This document shows positions 43,008-53,033 of a DNA stretch of 64,000 nt, piece after piece. The first letter of the stretch is position 1. Every line of letters begins with the position of its first letter. The position numbers and the translations under genes were made by a program. Below the pieces are notes generated by a model. It did no database searches. It worked only from the letters and a program-made list of their open reading frames with translations, and was not told where the DNA came from. The stretch is from JBBDQZ01 sp040905705 (GTDB taxonomy: Bacteria; Bacteroidota; Rhodothermia; Balneolales; Natronogracilivirgulaceae). The DNA is taken from positions 1 through 64,000 of the forward strand of contig JBBDQZ010000053.1 of the NCBI GenBank assembly GCA_040905705.1, in the 5' to 3' direction.

Positions 43008-43913
43008 TCAAGCTCTGGGATGGTACGTTTTATGTACTTCTTCCAGAAACGAACGGTCGATATGGGTATAAATTTCTGTGGTTAAAATGGAAGCATGACC
43101 AAGCATTTCCTGCACAGCCCGCAAATCGGCGCCCCCTTCCAGCAGATGTGTGGCAAAAGAATGGCGCAATGTGTGCGGGTGAACCGGTTTTTGAACACCT
43201 GCCTCCCGGGCGGCTTGGGTAACAATATGCCACAGGCTCATGCGGGATAAAGGCTTGCCCCGATAGCTCAAAAAAATACGGTTTTTGCTTTCAGCTTGAT
43301 TCTTTAGAAGAAAAGGCCGGCCGGCATTCAAATAGTCTTTTAATGCGTCCAGGGCTTTTTGCCCAACCGGTACCAGACGTTCCTTGTTGCCCTTGCCAAT
43401 AATACGCAGCAGTTGCAATTCAACGATCAGCTGATTTTTTTCCAGTTGAATCACTTCGCTCGCACGTACACCGGTCGCATACATTAACTCGAGAATAGCG
43501 GCATCCCGTTTCCCCAGCACATCCGAGCGATCCGGCGAATCCAGCATTGCCGCCACTTCATATTGATCCGGCACATCAGGCAAATGGCGGCCCTTTCTTG
43601 GCAGTTCGATCAGTTCAGCCGGATTGGCGGCACACCACCGCTCCATCACGGCGAATTGATGGAATCCGCGGATAGTCGATATATTTCGTGCAATTGTGCT
43701 AACGGATAATTTCATCATCATCAGCTCTTTGAGATATTTTTCTACGTGATCAAGGACAATGCCCGACAAGTCCTGCAAACCGATATCCCTTCCGATAAAT
43801 ATCAAATATCTGCGAAGATCGTTTTCATATGAAACTAACGAATTAAGAGACAGCCCTTTCTCCAATTTTAAAAAATGGAGATACTGTGCCCGTTCAGAAT
43901 CAAAATAGCTCAT
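43008..43913 (-). CDS. xerD: tyrosine recombinase XerD
   Basis: A 301-aa site-specific tyrosine recombinase that, with a partner, resolves chromosome dimers at dif. All catalytic residues are present: Arg 150 (ATGVRASEV), Lys 174 (GKGNKERL), His 247 and Arg 250 (HPHTLRHSFATHLLEGGADL), His 273 (LGHASILTT) and Tyr 282 (EIYTHID). The N-terminal SAM-like domain opens YLHFLKLEKGLSLNSL. The ATG overlaps the stop of the preceding PgpH-like gene (ATGA), so they are translationally coupled. It is a housekeeping Xer rather than a phage integrase: no att site or cargo is nearby. Confidence 0.95.
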   Translation of the reverse strand: MSYFDSERAQYLHFLKLEKGLSLNSLVSYENDLRRYLIFIGRDIGLQDLSGIVLDHVEKYLKELMMMKLSVSTIARNISTIRGFHQFAVMERWCAANPAELIELPRKGRHLPDVPDQYEVAAMLDSPDRSDVLGKRDAAILELMYATGVRASEVIQLEKNQLIVELQLLRIIGKGNKERLVPVGQKALDALKDYLNAGRPFLLKNQAESKNRIFLSYRGKPLSRMSLWHIVTQAAREAGVQKPVHPHTLRHSFATHLLEGGADLRAVQEMLGHASILTTEIYTHIDRSFLEEVHKTYHPRA

Positions 43914-46276
43914 TCTTCTCCAACCCCGGATTCCCTTTGATCCTCCACCGCAGATGATTCATCTTCTTCCTGGCCCGGATATTTGACCCTGCCATGATAC
44001 ATACCCTGAAGAATTCGGGTAAAAATCTCTTTGATGATATTTAAATCCTTCAGTGTAAGTGAGCAGTCGTTGAGCTGTCCTTCAGCAAGCCGGTCATCCA
44101 CCAGTCTGTTTACCAGGTTTTCAAGTTTTTGGTAAGAGTGGTCTGACATAGAGCGGGAAGCCGCTTCCACACCATCGGCAAGCAGTAAAATCCCGGTTTC
44201 CTTACTGTTTGGAATGGGCCCGTTATACCGGAAGTCTTCCTCCTGAATTTCCTGTTCGTTGCCGGATTCGTTCATCGCTTTTTCATAGAAATACCGGATC
44301 AGTGATGTACCATGATGCGTCCGTATAAAATCAATGAGTATGTCCGGAAGTTCAATTTCTTTGGCCATTTTTACCCCGGTATCCACATGGTTTTTTATAA
44401 TAAGGGCACTCATCCGGGGTTTAAGCTTGTCATGTACATTTCCTGATTGCTGGTTTTCAACGAAATACTGTGGTTTTTCCAGTTTTCCGATATCGTGATA
44501 GAGTGCGCCAACCCGGCACAAAAGGGAATTGGCAGCGATGCCGGATGCTGAGGCTTCAGCCAGATTGGCGACTTGCAGGCTGTGGTGAAAACTTCCAGGG
44601 GCTTCCAGCATCAGTTTTTTGAGAATGGGTTGGTTGGTATCGCTCAACTCCAGAAGGGTTACATCGGTGGTGATGCGAAACGTTTTTTCGATGAGAAGGA
44701 TTAGCGGATATGTGAGCCAAATTCCCACGGCATTGCCGAGCAGGAAGATCAGATTGTTGAAATAAGCGGGCCACCCGCCCACTTTGGTGAGAGTAAAACC
44801 GAAGAGTACCAGCGCATAGGAAAAGAAGATCAGAGCGGGTGTAGTCAAATAGAATTGACTGCGGTCTTTGATATCACGTACCGAGTATACACCTATGCTG
44901 CAGGCGGTAATCGTAGCCACAACAAATTCAAAATTATTACCGTACATCAGGCCGGCCAGCAGGGCGAGTAGAGACGTGGTCATGAGTCCCACCCGGGAGT
45001 CGAAGATGATGGTCAGCAGGATGGGTGAGATAGCGAAGGGAACGACATAAGGTGAGACATCTTCAACTCTTGCAACAAATGCACCGATACTGTAGACAAG
45101 CGCTACAGTCAGAAAAACCAGCAAGAGCATTGGGTTTTGATCGAAAATTTTGCGACGGTACAGAAATATGTAGAGGAAAAATATCAAGGAGACAGCAATC
45201 ACGAGGATGGTTTCCCCGATGTACTGTCGCCAGAGTTCCATCTCACTGGCTCGTTCAGCTCGTGCTCTGGCAAGGTTTTGCAGTATATTATGTCGATCCG
45301 GTGTAATAATATCGCCGCGCCGTATGATAACCTGCCCTTCTGAAACCGCGCCTTTGGTAGGTGAAATGGCTTCTATTCGTTCCTGTATCAACGATTCGGT
45401 GTCTTCATTACTGAAGAACAGGTTGGGTTCAATGATCTGGTTTAGTAACCGGCTCCCTGTCACTACGAAGATTTCATCTTCAAATCGATTGGAAAGTCTG
45501 TTTTCAGCATATTCCAGAGCTTCGTTAATTGTGCGAACCCGATCAATGTTTACATCCTGTTCGGTACGCTCATCCAGGTTCCGGATAGTAATTTCATCAG
45601 AAGTCAGATTCTCCTTGTCAAGATTGATGATACCGGCGGAAAAAAGTGATTCAAGAATGCTTTCAAGTTCGGATTGAATTTCATAGCCGATAAAGTCATT
45701 AGCCATATTTCCTCCCTGATCCGGAGCAAGCCGGGAATCGTTGAGTTGATCGAGCAGGGCATCCCAGGAACTTTCATTGATTCTGAGTCCCGAAAGATTA
45801 CGTATTTCTATAAACCGGAGACTGTCATCATAGGCCAGTTCCGGCATATGTATACGGGAGTTTTGCCAGTCGAGATAGGCGTCGACCACCTCATCCATCC
45901 TCTCGAAAACAGTGTCCAGCCTGTTAAAAGTTCTACTGACCGGTTGTTGATCGATCAGAAAAATGGGGAAAGTGTTTTGCTGAATATCGTTAATTTCATC
46001 CCGGATTTCGGAGTCGTCCTTGAGTATACTGAAGGTGAAAGGTGCAGTAAGGTCTTCATTACGCCAGGGTTCTCCTATACTATAGGCCAATTCTGAATAG
46101 GGGGATTTGGGATATAATCCAATCACCAATATGAGAAAAACAAGGCTCAGTGCCAGCTTAAAGATATTATTTCGGTTTAAGGGCCCCGGCACCTGATCTT
46201 TTTTCAACTTTTCCGTAGTAAAAGGCACATACGCCTTTTTCTTTCTGTTAAGGCCAAGTTTCTCCAAAAAGCCCAT
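43910..46276 (-). CDS. pgpH: 7TM-HD domain phosphodiesterase (PgpH-type, c-di-AMP)
   Basis: A 788-aa membrane protein of the 7TMR-HDED/HD family. After a TM helix (about 36-55) comes a large extracytoplasmic region (to ~350). A block of seven TM helices (about 355-555) follows, and then a cytoplasmic HD domain (SFHHSLQVANLAEA; ALYHDIGKLEKPQYF near residue 594; later HHGTSLIRYFYEKA). PgpH enzymes hydrolyse cyclic di-AMP to pApA. The C-terminus is acidic and low-complexity. It usually sits by phoH/ybeY, but here its neighbours are a STAS protein and xerD. Confidence 0.93.
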   Translation of the reverse strand: MGFLEKLGLNRKKKAYVPFTTEKLKKDQVPGPLNRNNIFKLALSLVFLILVIGLYPKSPYSELAYSIGEPWRNEDLTAPFTFSILKDDSEIRDEINDIQQNTFPIFLIDQQPVSRTFNRLDTVFERMDEVVDAYLDWQNSRIHMPELAYDDSLRFIEIRNLSGLRINESSWDALLDQLNDSRLAPDQGGNMANDFIGYEIQSELESILESLFSAGIINLDKENLTSDEITIRNLDERTEQDVNIDRVRTINEALEYAENRLSNRFEDEIFVVTGSRLLNQIIEPNLFFSNEDTESLIQERIEAISPTKGAVSEGQVIIRRGDIITPDRHNILQNLARARAERASEMELWRQYIGETILVIAVSLIFFLYIFLYRRKIFDQNPMLLLVFLTVALVYSIGAFVARVEDVSPYVVPFAISPILLTIIFDSRVGLMTTSLLALLAGLMYGNNFEFVVATITACSIGVYSVRDIKDRSQFYLTTPALIFFSYALVLFGFTLTKVGGWPAYFNNLIFLLGNAVGIWLTYPLILLIEKTFRITTDVTLLELSDTNQPILKKLMLEAPGSFHHSLQVANLAEASASGIAANSLLCRVGALYHDIGKLEKPQYFVENQQSGNVHDKLKPRMSALIIKNHVDTGVKMAKEIELPDILIDFIRTHHGTSLIRYFYEKAMNESGNEQEIQEEDFRYNGPIPNSKETGILLLADGVEAASRSMSDHSYQKLENLVNRLVDDRLAEGQLNDCSLTLKDLNIIKEIFTRILQGMYHGRVKYPGQEEDESSAVEDQRESGVGEE

Positions 46277-46363
46277 ATGGATGGCTCAGAATTAGTGAAA
46301 TTGAAAAATAATTACGATTACACCCGATAATTTCGCCGGATCAGATTGGCGACAACAGCATTG

Positions 46364-46717
46364 TCAACTTTTTGTCTCGGCGACAATGGAAATGCCTTCA
46401 TTTATGTCGGATGCTATTGTGAAGGCACTGTCCAGTTGAGAGATAGACAAAAGTTTAAGAACGCGATCTGGAACATTGCATAGAACAAGATTGCGGTCCA
46501 GATCCCGATATAAACGTTGTGCCAACAACAGAGCACCCAACCCGCTGGAGTCGGCAAAGGTGACCGCACCCAGGTCAAGGATTAAATGTCCGGAATCATT
46601 GGTATTGGCCAATACAATAAATTGACTTTTCAGTTCGGGCGCCACCTTGCTGTCAAGCCGCTCCGATTTAAGAGTCATAATAGAAGTGTCGTCTTCAGTC
46701 TGGATTTCAAATTTCAT
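46364..46717 (-). CDS. STAS-domain anti-sigma factor antagonist-like protein
   Basis: A 117-aa single STAS domain, like SpoIIAA/RsbV. The phosphorylatable serine is in FADSSGLGALLLAQR (Asp 56, Ser 57, Ser 58). LILDLGAVTF precedes it as the central strand. The domain would bind an anti-sigma kinase or phosphatase, but none is encoded in the window, so its pathway is unknown. It lies 87 nt upstream of the PgpH-type gene on the same strand. Confidence 0.92.
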   Translation of the reverse strand: MKFEIQTEDDTSIMTLKSERLDSKVAPELKSQFIVLANTNDSGHLILDLGAVTFADSSGLGALLLAQRLYRDLDRNLVLCNVPDRVLKLLSISQLDSAFTIASDINEGISIVAETKS

Positions 46718-46884
46718 ATACGTTGCTTTCTGAAATGATTGCCGTTTTACGTTGTCAACCGTTATAATCAGATATGGATTGGTATGGCTTTTCTGTTGTA
46801 AGATACATCATTGAAATTTTCTCCGTTCATTCCTGTCCGTATACGTATAGGATTTTCATGCCAATGATAAAATACGAATTCCGA

Positions 46885-48945
46885 TCAGTTAATCATCTTT
46901 AAAAATGCCGCTTCGTCCAGCACCGTTACCCGCAGTTTGCGCGCGTTGTCCAGCTTGCTTCCGGCTTCCTCCCCAGCGACAACGAAATCGGTATATTTAC
47001 TGACCGAGGAGGTGATTTTCCCTCCGTGAATTTCGATCAAAGATTTTGCTTCAGATCGTTTCATTGATGGCATCGATCCGGTGAGTACAAATGATTTTCC
47101 TGCCAGCTTATTCGACACTTGGTGCTGTGATTCAGACCGGAATTGTAATCCAAGAGCGGCCAGCTCTTCAATCATTTTTTGATTTTCCGGATTTTTGAAG
47201 AAAGAACGGACGGAACCGGCTATACGCGGCCCGATGGAATCCACACGACACAATTCCTCCTCCGAAGCCTTCGTCAGTGATTCCAGCGATGTGAATGCAC
47301 GGGCCAAATCACGTGCCACCGTTACACCGACAAACCGAATTCCAAGAGCGTATAATACTTTTTCGAAGGGCTTCTCTTTGCTTTTTTCAATTGCCTGAAT
47401 CAGATTATCTGCGCTTTTTTCGGCCATTCTTTCCAGCGGGACCAGCTTTTCCGGTGTAAGATGGTACAGGTCGGGAAATTTTGTAACAAGCCCTTCTGCG
47501 ACCAACTGATTGATGACCGCTTCGCCCAGTCCGTCGATGTCCATGGCATCGCGGGAGGCAAAATGCTCCAGCCGGCTCCGAACTTGTGGTGGACACTGGT
47601 TATTGGTGCATCGCCAGGCAGCTTCTTCTGGTAATCTTACCAGTTTTGCATGGCATGCCGGACAGTTTTCCGGCATTTTAAATGGGGCACCTCGTTTCTT
47701 TTTTTCCTGAAGTACTACATTGACCACCTGGGGAATGATCTCGCCGGCTTTTTCTATAACAACCTGATCTCCTTTTCGGATATCTTTTCGCAGGATTTCG
47801 TCTTCGTTATGAAGAGTCGCTCGTCTGATCGTGCTGCCTGCCAGTGAAACGGGGTCCAGTTCCGCAACGGGAGTGATGGTACCGAGTCGTCCCACCTGCA
47901 GTGTAATTTCATGGATCCGGCTGATTGCCTGCTCGGCTTCAAATTTGTAGGCAATTGCCCATCTTGGGGCTTTGGCGGTTTCTCCAAGGATTTCACGATA
48001 ACGTTCTTCGTTGATTTTGATGACTACGCCGTCGGTTTCGTAGGGAAGGTCTTTGCGCAGAGCTGCCCATTTTTCGATCACGTTGTGCACATCATTAATG
48101 CCTGCGCACCATTCACGGTATTCACATGCCCGAAATCCCATTTTCTCAAGTAAATTCAGTTTTTCCACCTGAGTTCGATTTTTGTTGTTGTCGTCAATCA
48201 GCAGATCATAAGCAAACATGCGGATGGGACGGCGGGCTACTATGGCGGGATCCTGGAGTTTGAGGGTACCTGCGGTCGCGTTGCGAGGATTGGCAAATGT
48301 CGCTTCACCTTGTTCTTCCCGGTCGCTGTTCATTTTCGCGAATGCAGACAGCTCCATATATGCTTCCCCACGGACCTCCAGTTCATCCGGATAACGGTCT
48401 GAAGGGGGCGAGGTTTTGTAGGCCTCTTTTTCTTTCAGAGAATCTTTTTTCTCCAAAGGGTCAAATTTAATTTCCATGGGGATATCACGGATAGTTCGAA
48501 TGTTTGGAGTAATATCATCGCCTTGTGTTCCATCACCCCGGGTGGCTCCGAGAATCAGTTTTCCATGCTCATATCGCAAGCGGATAGCCATCCCGTCATA
48601 TTTCAGTTCTGCGATATAACTGTAATTTTCGTGGCCAAGCAGGTTTTTTACCCGTCGGTCAAAATCGTCCAGTTCATTGCGACTGTAGGTGTTGGAGAGG
48701 CTCAACATCGGCACCGGATGAATGACGGTTGGGAATTCTTTTGTCGGCTGGCCGCCTATACGTTGTGTGGGGGAGTCGGGGGTCTGCAGGTCGTACGTCT
48801 CTTCCAGAAGGCGAAGTTCGTCAAGAAGCCGGTCGAACTCATGGTCGGACATCAGGGGGGAGGCTTCCTGATAATAGGCATCGTTGGCTTTCTTCAGCTG
48901 TTGTTTCAGGTTATTGATTTTTTCCCGGGCTTCTGACGGTTTCAT
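46885..48945 (-). CDS. ligA: NAD-dependent DNA ligase LigA
   Basis: The essential replicative and repair ligase, 686 aa. Domains in order are Ia (1-60), the adenylation domain with active-site Lys 115 (AELKYDGMAI), the OB-fold (QVGRLGTITPVAELDPVSLAG), the zinc finger CPACHAKL with RCTNNQCPPQ, helix-hairpin-helix repeats (AMDIDGLGEAVINQL) and a C-terminal BRCT domain (KSFVLTGSMPSMKRSEA; SSVSKYTDFVVAGE). A charged Lys/Glu insertion (EKKDSLKEKEAYKTS) follows the adenylation start. The ATG at 48945 gives the canonical N-terminus. Confidence 0.97.
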   Translation of the reverse strand: MKPSEAREKINNLKQQLKKANDAYYQEASPLMSDHEFDRLLDELRLLEETYDLQTPDSPTQRIGGQPTKEFPTVIHPVPMLSLSNTYSRNELDDFDRRVKNLLGHENYSYIAELKYDGMAIRLRYEHGKLILGATRGDGTQGDDITPNIRTIRDIPMEIKFDPLEKKDSLKEKEAYKTSPPSDRYPDELEVRGEAYMELSAFAKMNSDREEQGEATFANPRNATAGTLKLQDPAIVARRPIRMFAYDLLIDDNNKNRTQVEKLNLLEKMGFRACEYREWCAGINDVHNVIEKWAALRKDLPYETDGVVIKINEERYREILGETAKAPRWAIAYKFEAEQAISRIHEITLQVGRLGTITPVAELDPVSLAGSTIRRATLHNEDEILRKDIRKGDQVVIEKAGEIIPQVVNVVLQEKKKRGAPFKMPENCPACHAKLVRLPEEAAWRCTNNQCPPQVRSRLEHFASRDAMDIDGLGEAVINQLVAEGLVTKFPDLYHLTPEKLVPLERMAEKSADNLIQAIEKSKEKPFEKVLYALGIRFVGVTVARDLARAFTSLESLTKASEEELCRVDSIGPRIAGSVRSFFKNPENQKMIEELAALGLQFRSESQHQVSNKLAGKSFVLTGSMPSMKRSEAKSLIEIHGGKITSSVSKYTDFVVAGEEAGSKLDNARKLRVTVLDEAAFLKMIN

Positions 48946-49097
48946 AGTCGGATATGGAAATAAATGAGTTTGTATTACCGGATGAGAAAGGGTTGGTTGA
49001 ATTTACCGGACAAACGAGTGATGCCGTTTTGGAGAGGGTATTTACAGGGAAGAACTGGGAGCAGCAACAATAACAGAGTCGGTTTGGGTCCGCAGGG

Positions 49098-50528
49098 TCA
49101 GGGTGAAAAGCGGGGGCGGTCATTAATGGCTTCTGGAGGGGGAACTTCAGAAAAAGGAGATACAGCAGGTGTTTGTAACAGCTCATTCTCCTGGATATAG
49201 TTGCGTGTCAATCTGATGCGTGGACCATCCGGATTTAATGCATTAAAATTGTCAATCAAATGCCCGTTAAATAACAGGACCATTCTTGAAAGTGCACCCT
49301 GGAAGGCGATTTCGTTGATAAAATCAAATCGCATGGCTTCCTGGTTTTCCACCCAATACGGACGAAATGCGGTGGTTGTATCCTGGCCAAATACATCGGA
49401 ATCTACCCGAATCGGTTCAAGATTTCCGTTCAGGGCATAGACAACCACAAACAGGGTGTCTCCCGGCCCGGAAGCGGGAAGCATTTCTGCAATATCTATA
49501 GAGATGTTTTCCGATATATTTGGCAATACGGATGCTGCAGTTTCTCCTTCATTACTCTGATCCGTTCGGTCTTCATCGTTTTCTGAAAGAGCAGGGGATA
49601 TGGTATTTTCAACAGATGTTTCTATGGCACCATTACTTCTGTTTTGTTGCCAAAACCAGAAAATAGCAGCAGCAGCAAGAGCCAGAGCAAGGAGTATAAC
49701 GATCATTACCCAGACAATACGGTTACGCTGAGGCCGGTAGACCGCTTCCTTGATTTTTCTGGCCCAATCTACACTGCTCATCTCGGGAGGATCAGGAAAC
49801 TTGCTTTCTATGGTTGCTTTATCATGAGATTCCGAAGAGGCATAATCGGAAGTGGATGTTGCCAGAGGCTTTTTGGTGTGCTCATCTTCCCACTCAATGT
49901 CGTCCACGCTTTTTTCCTGGCTTTCAGGGGTGATAATTTTCTTTTTTGAAGCCGGGCCGGATGAGGATGAACCGGAGGATGGTGCCCCCTTATTTTCAGT
50001 TTTCCGGGAGGTAGATGCTGGACTTTTTACACGATCCGTATCGGCGGAGGCAGGTGTTTTTTTACCAGTAGCAATTTGTTTGTCGGCATCGTTGGATGAA
50101 GTGCTCTGATCACCGGAAGATTTTTTACTGCCCGAAGTGTCGCCCGGGGCTTCCGGATCCTTCAGTTTGTCTGAAGGCTTGCCCTTATCTACAGGGTCTT
50201 TGGCCTGACGACCTGATTGTTTATCATTATCTGTTGAAACATCATCATCCCGGCTCAGGTAGATTTCAGCAAGGTGGCCTGCATACGTTCCCTCTTCGAC
50301 CTGGTCAAGCGCATTGATCATATCGTCATCATTGATACCGACGGCCTTTGCATAGGTGCGGAAATAGCTTCGCAAATAGGTTTTATTGCGCATTTTACCG
50401 GTATAAATCGATCCATCTTCAATGGCCTCAATAGTTGCGATAGGAATCCTGCACTTTTCAAAAATATTCTGTTTGCTCAGCCGCATATTCCGTCGAATCA
50501 GCAACAGATCTTGAGAAATTTTGGACAT
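49098..50528 (-). CDS. rodZ: RodZ-like HTH/transmembrane protein (DUF4115)
   Basis: A bitopic protein with the RodZ plan, 476 aa. An N-terminal Xre/HTH-25 domain (LLLIRRNMRLSKQNIFEKCR; YLRSYFRTYAKAVG) is followed by a long Ser/Lys/Asp-rich disordered linker (about 100-225), one TM helix (about 258-280, VMIVILLALALAAAAIFWFW) and a periplasmic DUF4115-like beta domain. RodZ binds MreB in rod-shaped cells, so a role in cell shape is likely. The ATG at 50528 has an SD (AGGTG) 6 nt upstream; the open frame extends 9 nt to a GTG. Confidence 0.86.
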   Translation of the reverse strand: MSKISQDLLLIRRNMRLSKQNIFEKCRIPIATIEAIEDGSIYTGKMRNKTYLRSYFRTYAKAVGINDDDMINALDQVEEGTYAGHLAEIYLSRDDDVSTDNDKQSGRQAKDPVDKGKPSDKLKDPEAPGDTSGSKKSSGDQSTSSNDADKQIATGKKTPASADTDRVKSPASTSRKTENKGAPSSGSSSSGPASKKKIITPESQEKSVDDIEWEDEHTKKPLATSTSDYASSESHDKATIESKFPDPPEMSSVDWARKIKEAVYRPQRNRIVWVMIVILLALALAAAAIFWFWQQNRSNGAIETSVENTISPALSENDEDRTDQSNEGETAASVLPNISENISIDIAEMLPASGPGDTLFVVVYALNGNLEPIRVDSDVFGQDTTTAFRPYWVENQEAMRFDFINEIAFQGALSRMVLLFNGHLIDNFNALNPDGPRIRLTRNYIQENELLQTPAVSPFSEVPPPEAINDRPRFSP

Positions 50529-50780
50529 AGATATCACCTGGAGTCGTTGTTTGTAAGCACTAAAGTACAGAATGACAAAACCATTGTATAATAATGCACA
50601 TCCACTTAATACACCACAATTTTTTGACCGGAATTATATCCGGATTGTTAACGGAATAACGAACACACCAAGCGATGATTTTTATTACGTTTTTGTATGT
50701 TTTGCCGTGTAAGATTTGTCGTTGCCAGGGGTCTTATACGGAACAGATGTTCGTCATCGATATTGAAATTAGAGGTTGAT

Positions 50781-51473
50781 ATGGCAATTTCATTTTCGCT
50801 TGGTAAAGATGTGTTTGAATTGATTTATCCGGTTACCTGCCTGGTTTGTGGTGATCGTGTTGGAGAGGACTCTCAACTTTGTACCTATTGTTTGAAGTAT
50901 GCATTTGAGCCTGCCAATGCCGGAGGAATGGAGTCATGCGATGGTATTATTCTGCCGGACTGGATTGTGATGCAGGATTCGCTGTGGGAGTTTGACAAAG
51001 GTGGATTTTTACAGGATATACTTCATTATGCCAAGTATAATGGTTTTGCGAGCTTATGTGTGGTTTTAGGGAGAGAGCTGGGTTATAAAATACGGTATAA
51101 CCGGTGGTTGGACTCCCGCCGAAGTGTTATACTTTTGCCGGTACCTTTACATCCGGCCCGTCAAAGAAAACGTGGATATAATCAATCTGCCAAAATAGCG
51201 GAGGGTATTGCCGAGGTAACAGGTTCGGCCGTGGCGGATAGCAAATCAGTAGTCCGTGTCCGGAATACCAGAACCCAGACCGGGCTTAATTCAACATTAC
51301 GATGGGAAAATACCTTGAATGCTTTTTCTCTGAATCGAGGGGAGGTATTTAATGGTCAGACGGTCCTTATCGTGGATGATATCATTACTACAGGTGCAAC
51401 AACATTAGAATTGGCAAAAATCGTAAGGGATCATTGTGCTTCGGTCGGCATTGTGACGGTGGCGCGGGCATGA
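50781..51473 (+). CDS. comF: ComF-family phosphoribosyltransferase-like protein
   Basis: A 230-aa ComF protein, needed in some bacteria for DNA uptake during transformation. It has an N-terminal zinc finger (Cys 20, 23, 34, 37; YPVTCLVCGDR), LLPVPLHPARQRKRGYNQS, and a PRPP-binding loop VLIVDDIITTGATTLE. The frame opens at 50697, but the ATG at 50781 has an SD (AGAGG) 7 nt before it and starts just before the zinc finger. It is divergent from rodZ. No other competence gene is in the window. Confidence 0.92.
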   Translation: MAISFSLGKDVFELIYPVTCLVCGDRVGEDSQLCTYCLKYAFEPANAGGMESCDGIILPDWIVMQDSLWEFDKGGFLQDILHYAKYNGFASLCVVLGRELGYKIRYNRWLDSRRSVILLPVPLHPARQRKRGYNQSAKIAEGIAEVTGSAVADSKSVVRVRNTRTQTGLNSTLRWENTLNAFSLNRGEVFNGQTVLIVDDIITTGATTLELAKIVRDHCASVGIVTVARA

Positions 51474-51573
51474 GACAGCTGTAGCGTTTCAAGTGTTTGA
51501 TGATGACTCTATATAGCAATAAATTGCCGATCGGTTCATTAACAACTTTACAAACAAAACGAATGACCGTTAT

Positions 51574-52236
51574 ATGAGTGTTTCCCGTGATCCTGAAAAC
51601 CATTACATCGAAACGCCACGGGGTATATTTACTTCAGCAGGTAACTGGTTCCATATCACTTCGGAAAGTTTAGAGAAATATGCGCCGGGTTTGTTGAAAA
51701 AACACACTCTGGCCCGGTTAATAAAAAAATCGGAGATCTGGATTCGCAGTGCTGACAGTCTTGGAATATTTCTTTTTATGATACTGTTATATGGGCAAGG
51801 TTTGATGTTTGCAGCGCTGGCCGTTTTGATCTTTGTGCCTTTATGGCACATCAACAAAAGCAATTTTCTGAGCCTCCCCCTTACCTCGATCCTTGCTATT
51901 ATTGATAATGAAATTGTGTTGCTTTTGATTTCAGTGTTTGTTTTAAGCTGGATGGGTATCACCGAACAATATGAATCCGTTATTGTGGGTATACTTATAT
52001 TTTGTTTGCTTAAGTTCGGATGGTTGCGCAATTCAGTCGAGTGGCTTTACAGCAAAATGCTAAAGCAAACCCTGTTACTCAATGACAGGGTTCTGAAAAT
52101 GTTTATACTCAAATATGCTGTCAGGGAAGATATTCCGGTGTATGAAGTAGATGATATGGAAAAAGAAATCCTCTCGCTTGTCAACAGGCAGAAGGAAGTC
52201 ATAAATAAATTTAAAAAACGAAACAAACGACTATGA
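51574..52236 (+). CDS. multispanning membrane protein of unknown function
   Basis: A 220-aa protein I do not recognise. It has a soluble N-terminus (~60 aa), about four TM helices (about 66-80, 83-102, 110-130, 135-155), and a Lys/Arg-rich cytoplasmic C-terminal tail ending INKFKKRNKRL. Its stop overlaps the ATG of menG/ubiE by 4 nt (ATGA), so it is translationally coupled to menaquinone synthesis. That linkage hints at a membrane or quinone role but does not establish one. Confidence 0.8.
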   Translation: MSVSRDPENHYIETPRGIFTSAGNWFHITSESLEKYAPGLLKKHTLARLIKKSEIWIRSADSLGIFLFMILLYGQGLMFAALAVLIFVPLWHINKSNFLSLPLTSILAIIDNEIVLLLISVFVLSWMGITEQYESVIVGILIFCLLKFGWLRNSVEWLYSKMLKQTLLLNDRVLKMFILKYAVREDIPVYEVDDMEKEILSLVNRQKEVINKFKKRNKRL

Positions 52237-52922
52237 GCGAAGAAGTACGAGAGATGTTTGCATCCATATCTGGACGGTACGATACACTGAATACGGTTTT
52301 ATCCTTTGGAATGCATCACAGGTGGAGAAAAAAGGCCGTACAGTTAAGCGGGGCGCGAACAGGAATGCACGTACTTGATTGTGCAACCGGAACCGGAGAT
52401 CTTGCCATCGCATTCAAAAAAGTTGTCGGAGAGAAAGGAAAGGTTACAGGTACTGATTTTTGTGCCGAGATGTTGGAGTCAGCACCGGCGAAATCTCTGA
52501 AAAACGGTATGGAAATTGTATGGGAGGTCGCTGATGCGATGAATCTTCCATATGGGAATGAACAGTTTGATATCGGCAGCATTGCCTTCGGCATTCGTAA
52601 TGTGGACGATCCCGGAACGGCGTTGCGCGAGATGGCCCGTGTTGTAAAACCCGGGGGTAAAGTGATTGTATTGGAATTCGGACAACCCTACGGATTTGTT
52701 AAATATCCGTTTCGATGGCACAGCAAATATATAATCCCGTTTCTTGGAGGCTGGATCAGCGGAAATAAACAGGCCTATCAGTACTTACCTGAAACAAGTG
52801 CCGCTTTTCCGGCGGGGAAACAATTTGTTGAGCTCATGGAAAATACAGGCGCCTATGAAACCATTACCTTCTACCCGTTAATGAAGGGGATTGCATATAT
52901 TTACGCAGGAACAGTCCGGTGA
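52233..52922 (+). CDS. menG: demethylmenaquinone methyltransferase (UbiE/MenG)
   Basis: A SAM-dependent methyltransferase of 229 aa that makes menaquinone from demethylmenaquinone. Family features are MFASISGRYDTLNTVLSFGM, HHRWRKKAV, the SAM-binding VLDCATGTGDLAIAFK, FDIGSIAFGIRNVDDP and GKVIVLEFGQP. As the window encodes a menaquinol-type ACIII, menaquinone is the expected product and menG is the better name; ubiE is the alternative. It overlaps the upstream membrane protein by 4 nt. Confidence 0.94.
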   Translation: MSEEVREMFASISGRYDTLNTVLSFGMHHRWRKKAVQLSGARTGMHVLDCATGTGDLAIAFKKVVGEKGKVTGTDFCAEMLESAPAKSLKNGMEIVWEVADAMNLPYGNEQFDIGSIAFGIRNVDDPGTALREMARVVKPGGKVIVLEFGQPYGFVKYPFRWHSKYIIPFLGGWISGNKQAYQYLPETSAAFPAGKQFVELMENTGAYETITFYPLMKGIAYIYAGTVR

Positions 52923-53033
52923 ATTGATGATTTTTGCAATCCGGTTATCAAATCATGTTCCCGTGAACCCCCATTGGTTTCATAGTATCAACTTGCGTAT
53001 TTTTAACCTCTCTTTGTTACTCAAATCGATATC

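Noticed and set aside
43008..43913. XerD as an integrase marking a mobile element
   Set aside because: It has canonical Xer length and motifs, housekeeping neighbours, and no att repeats or cargo.
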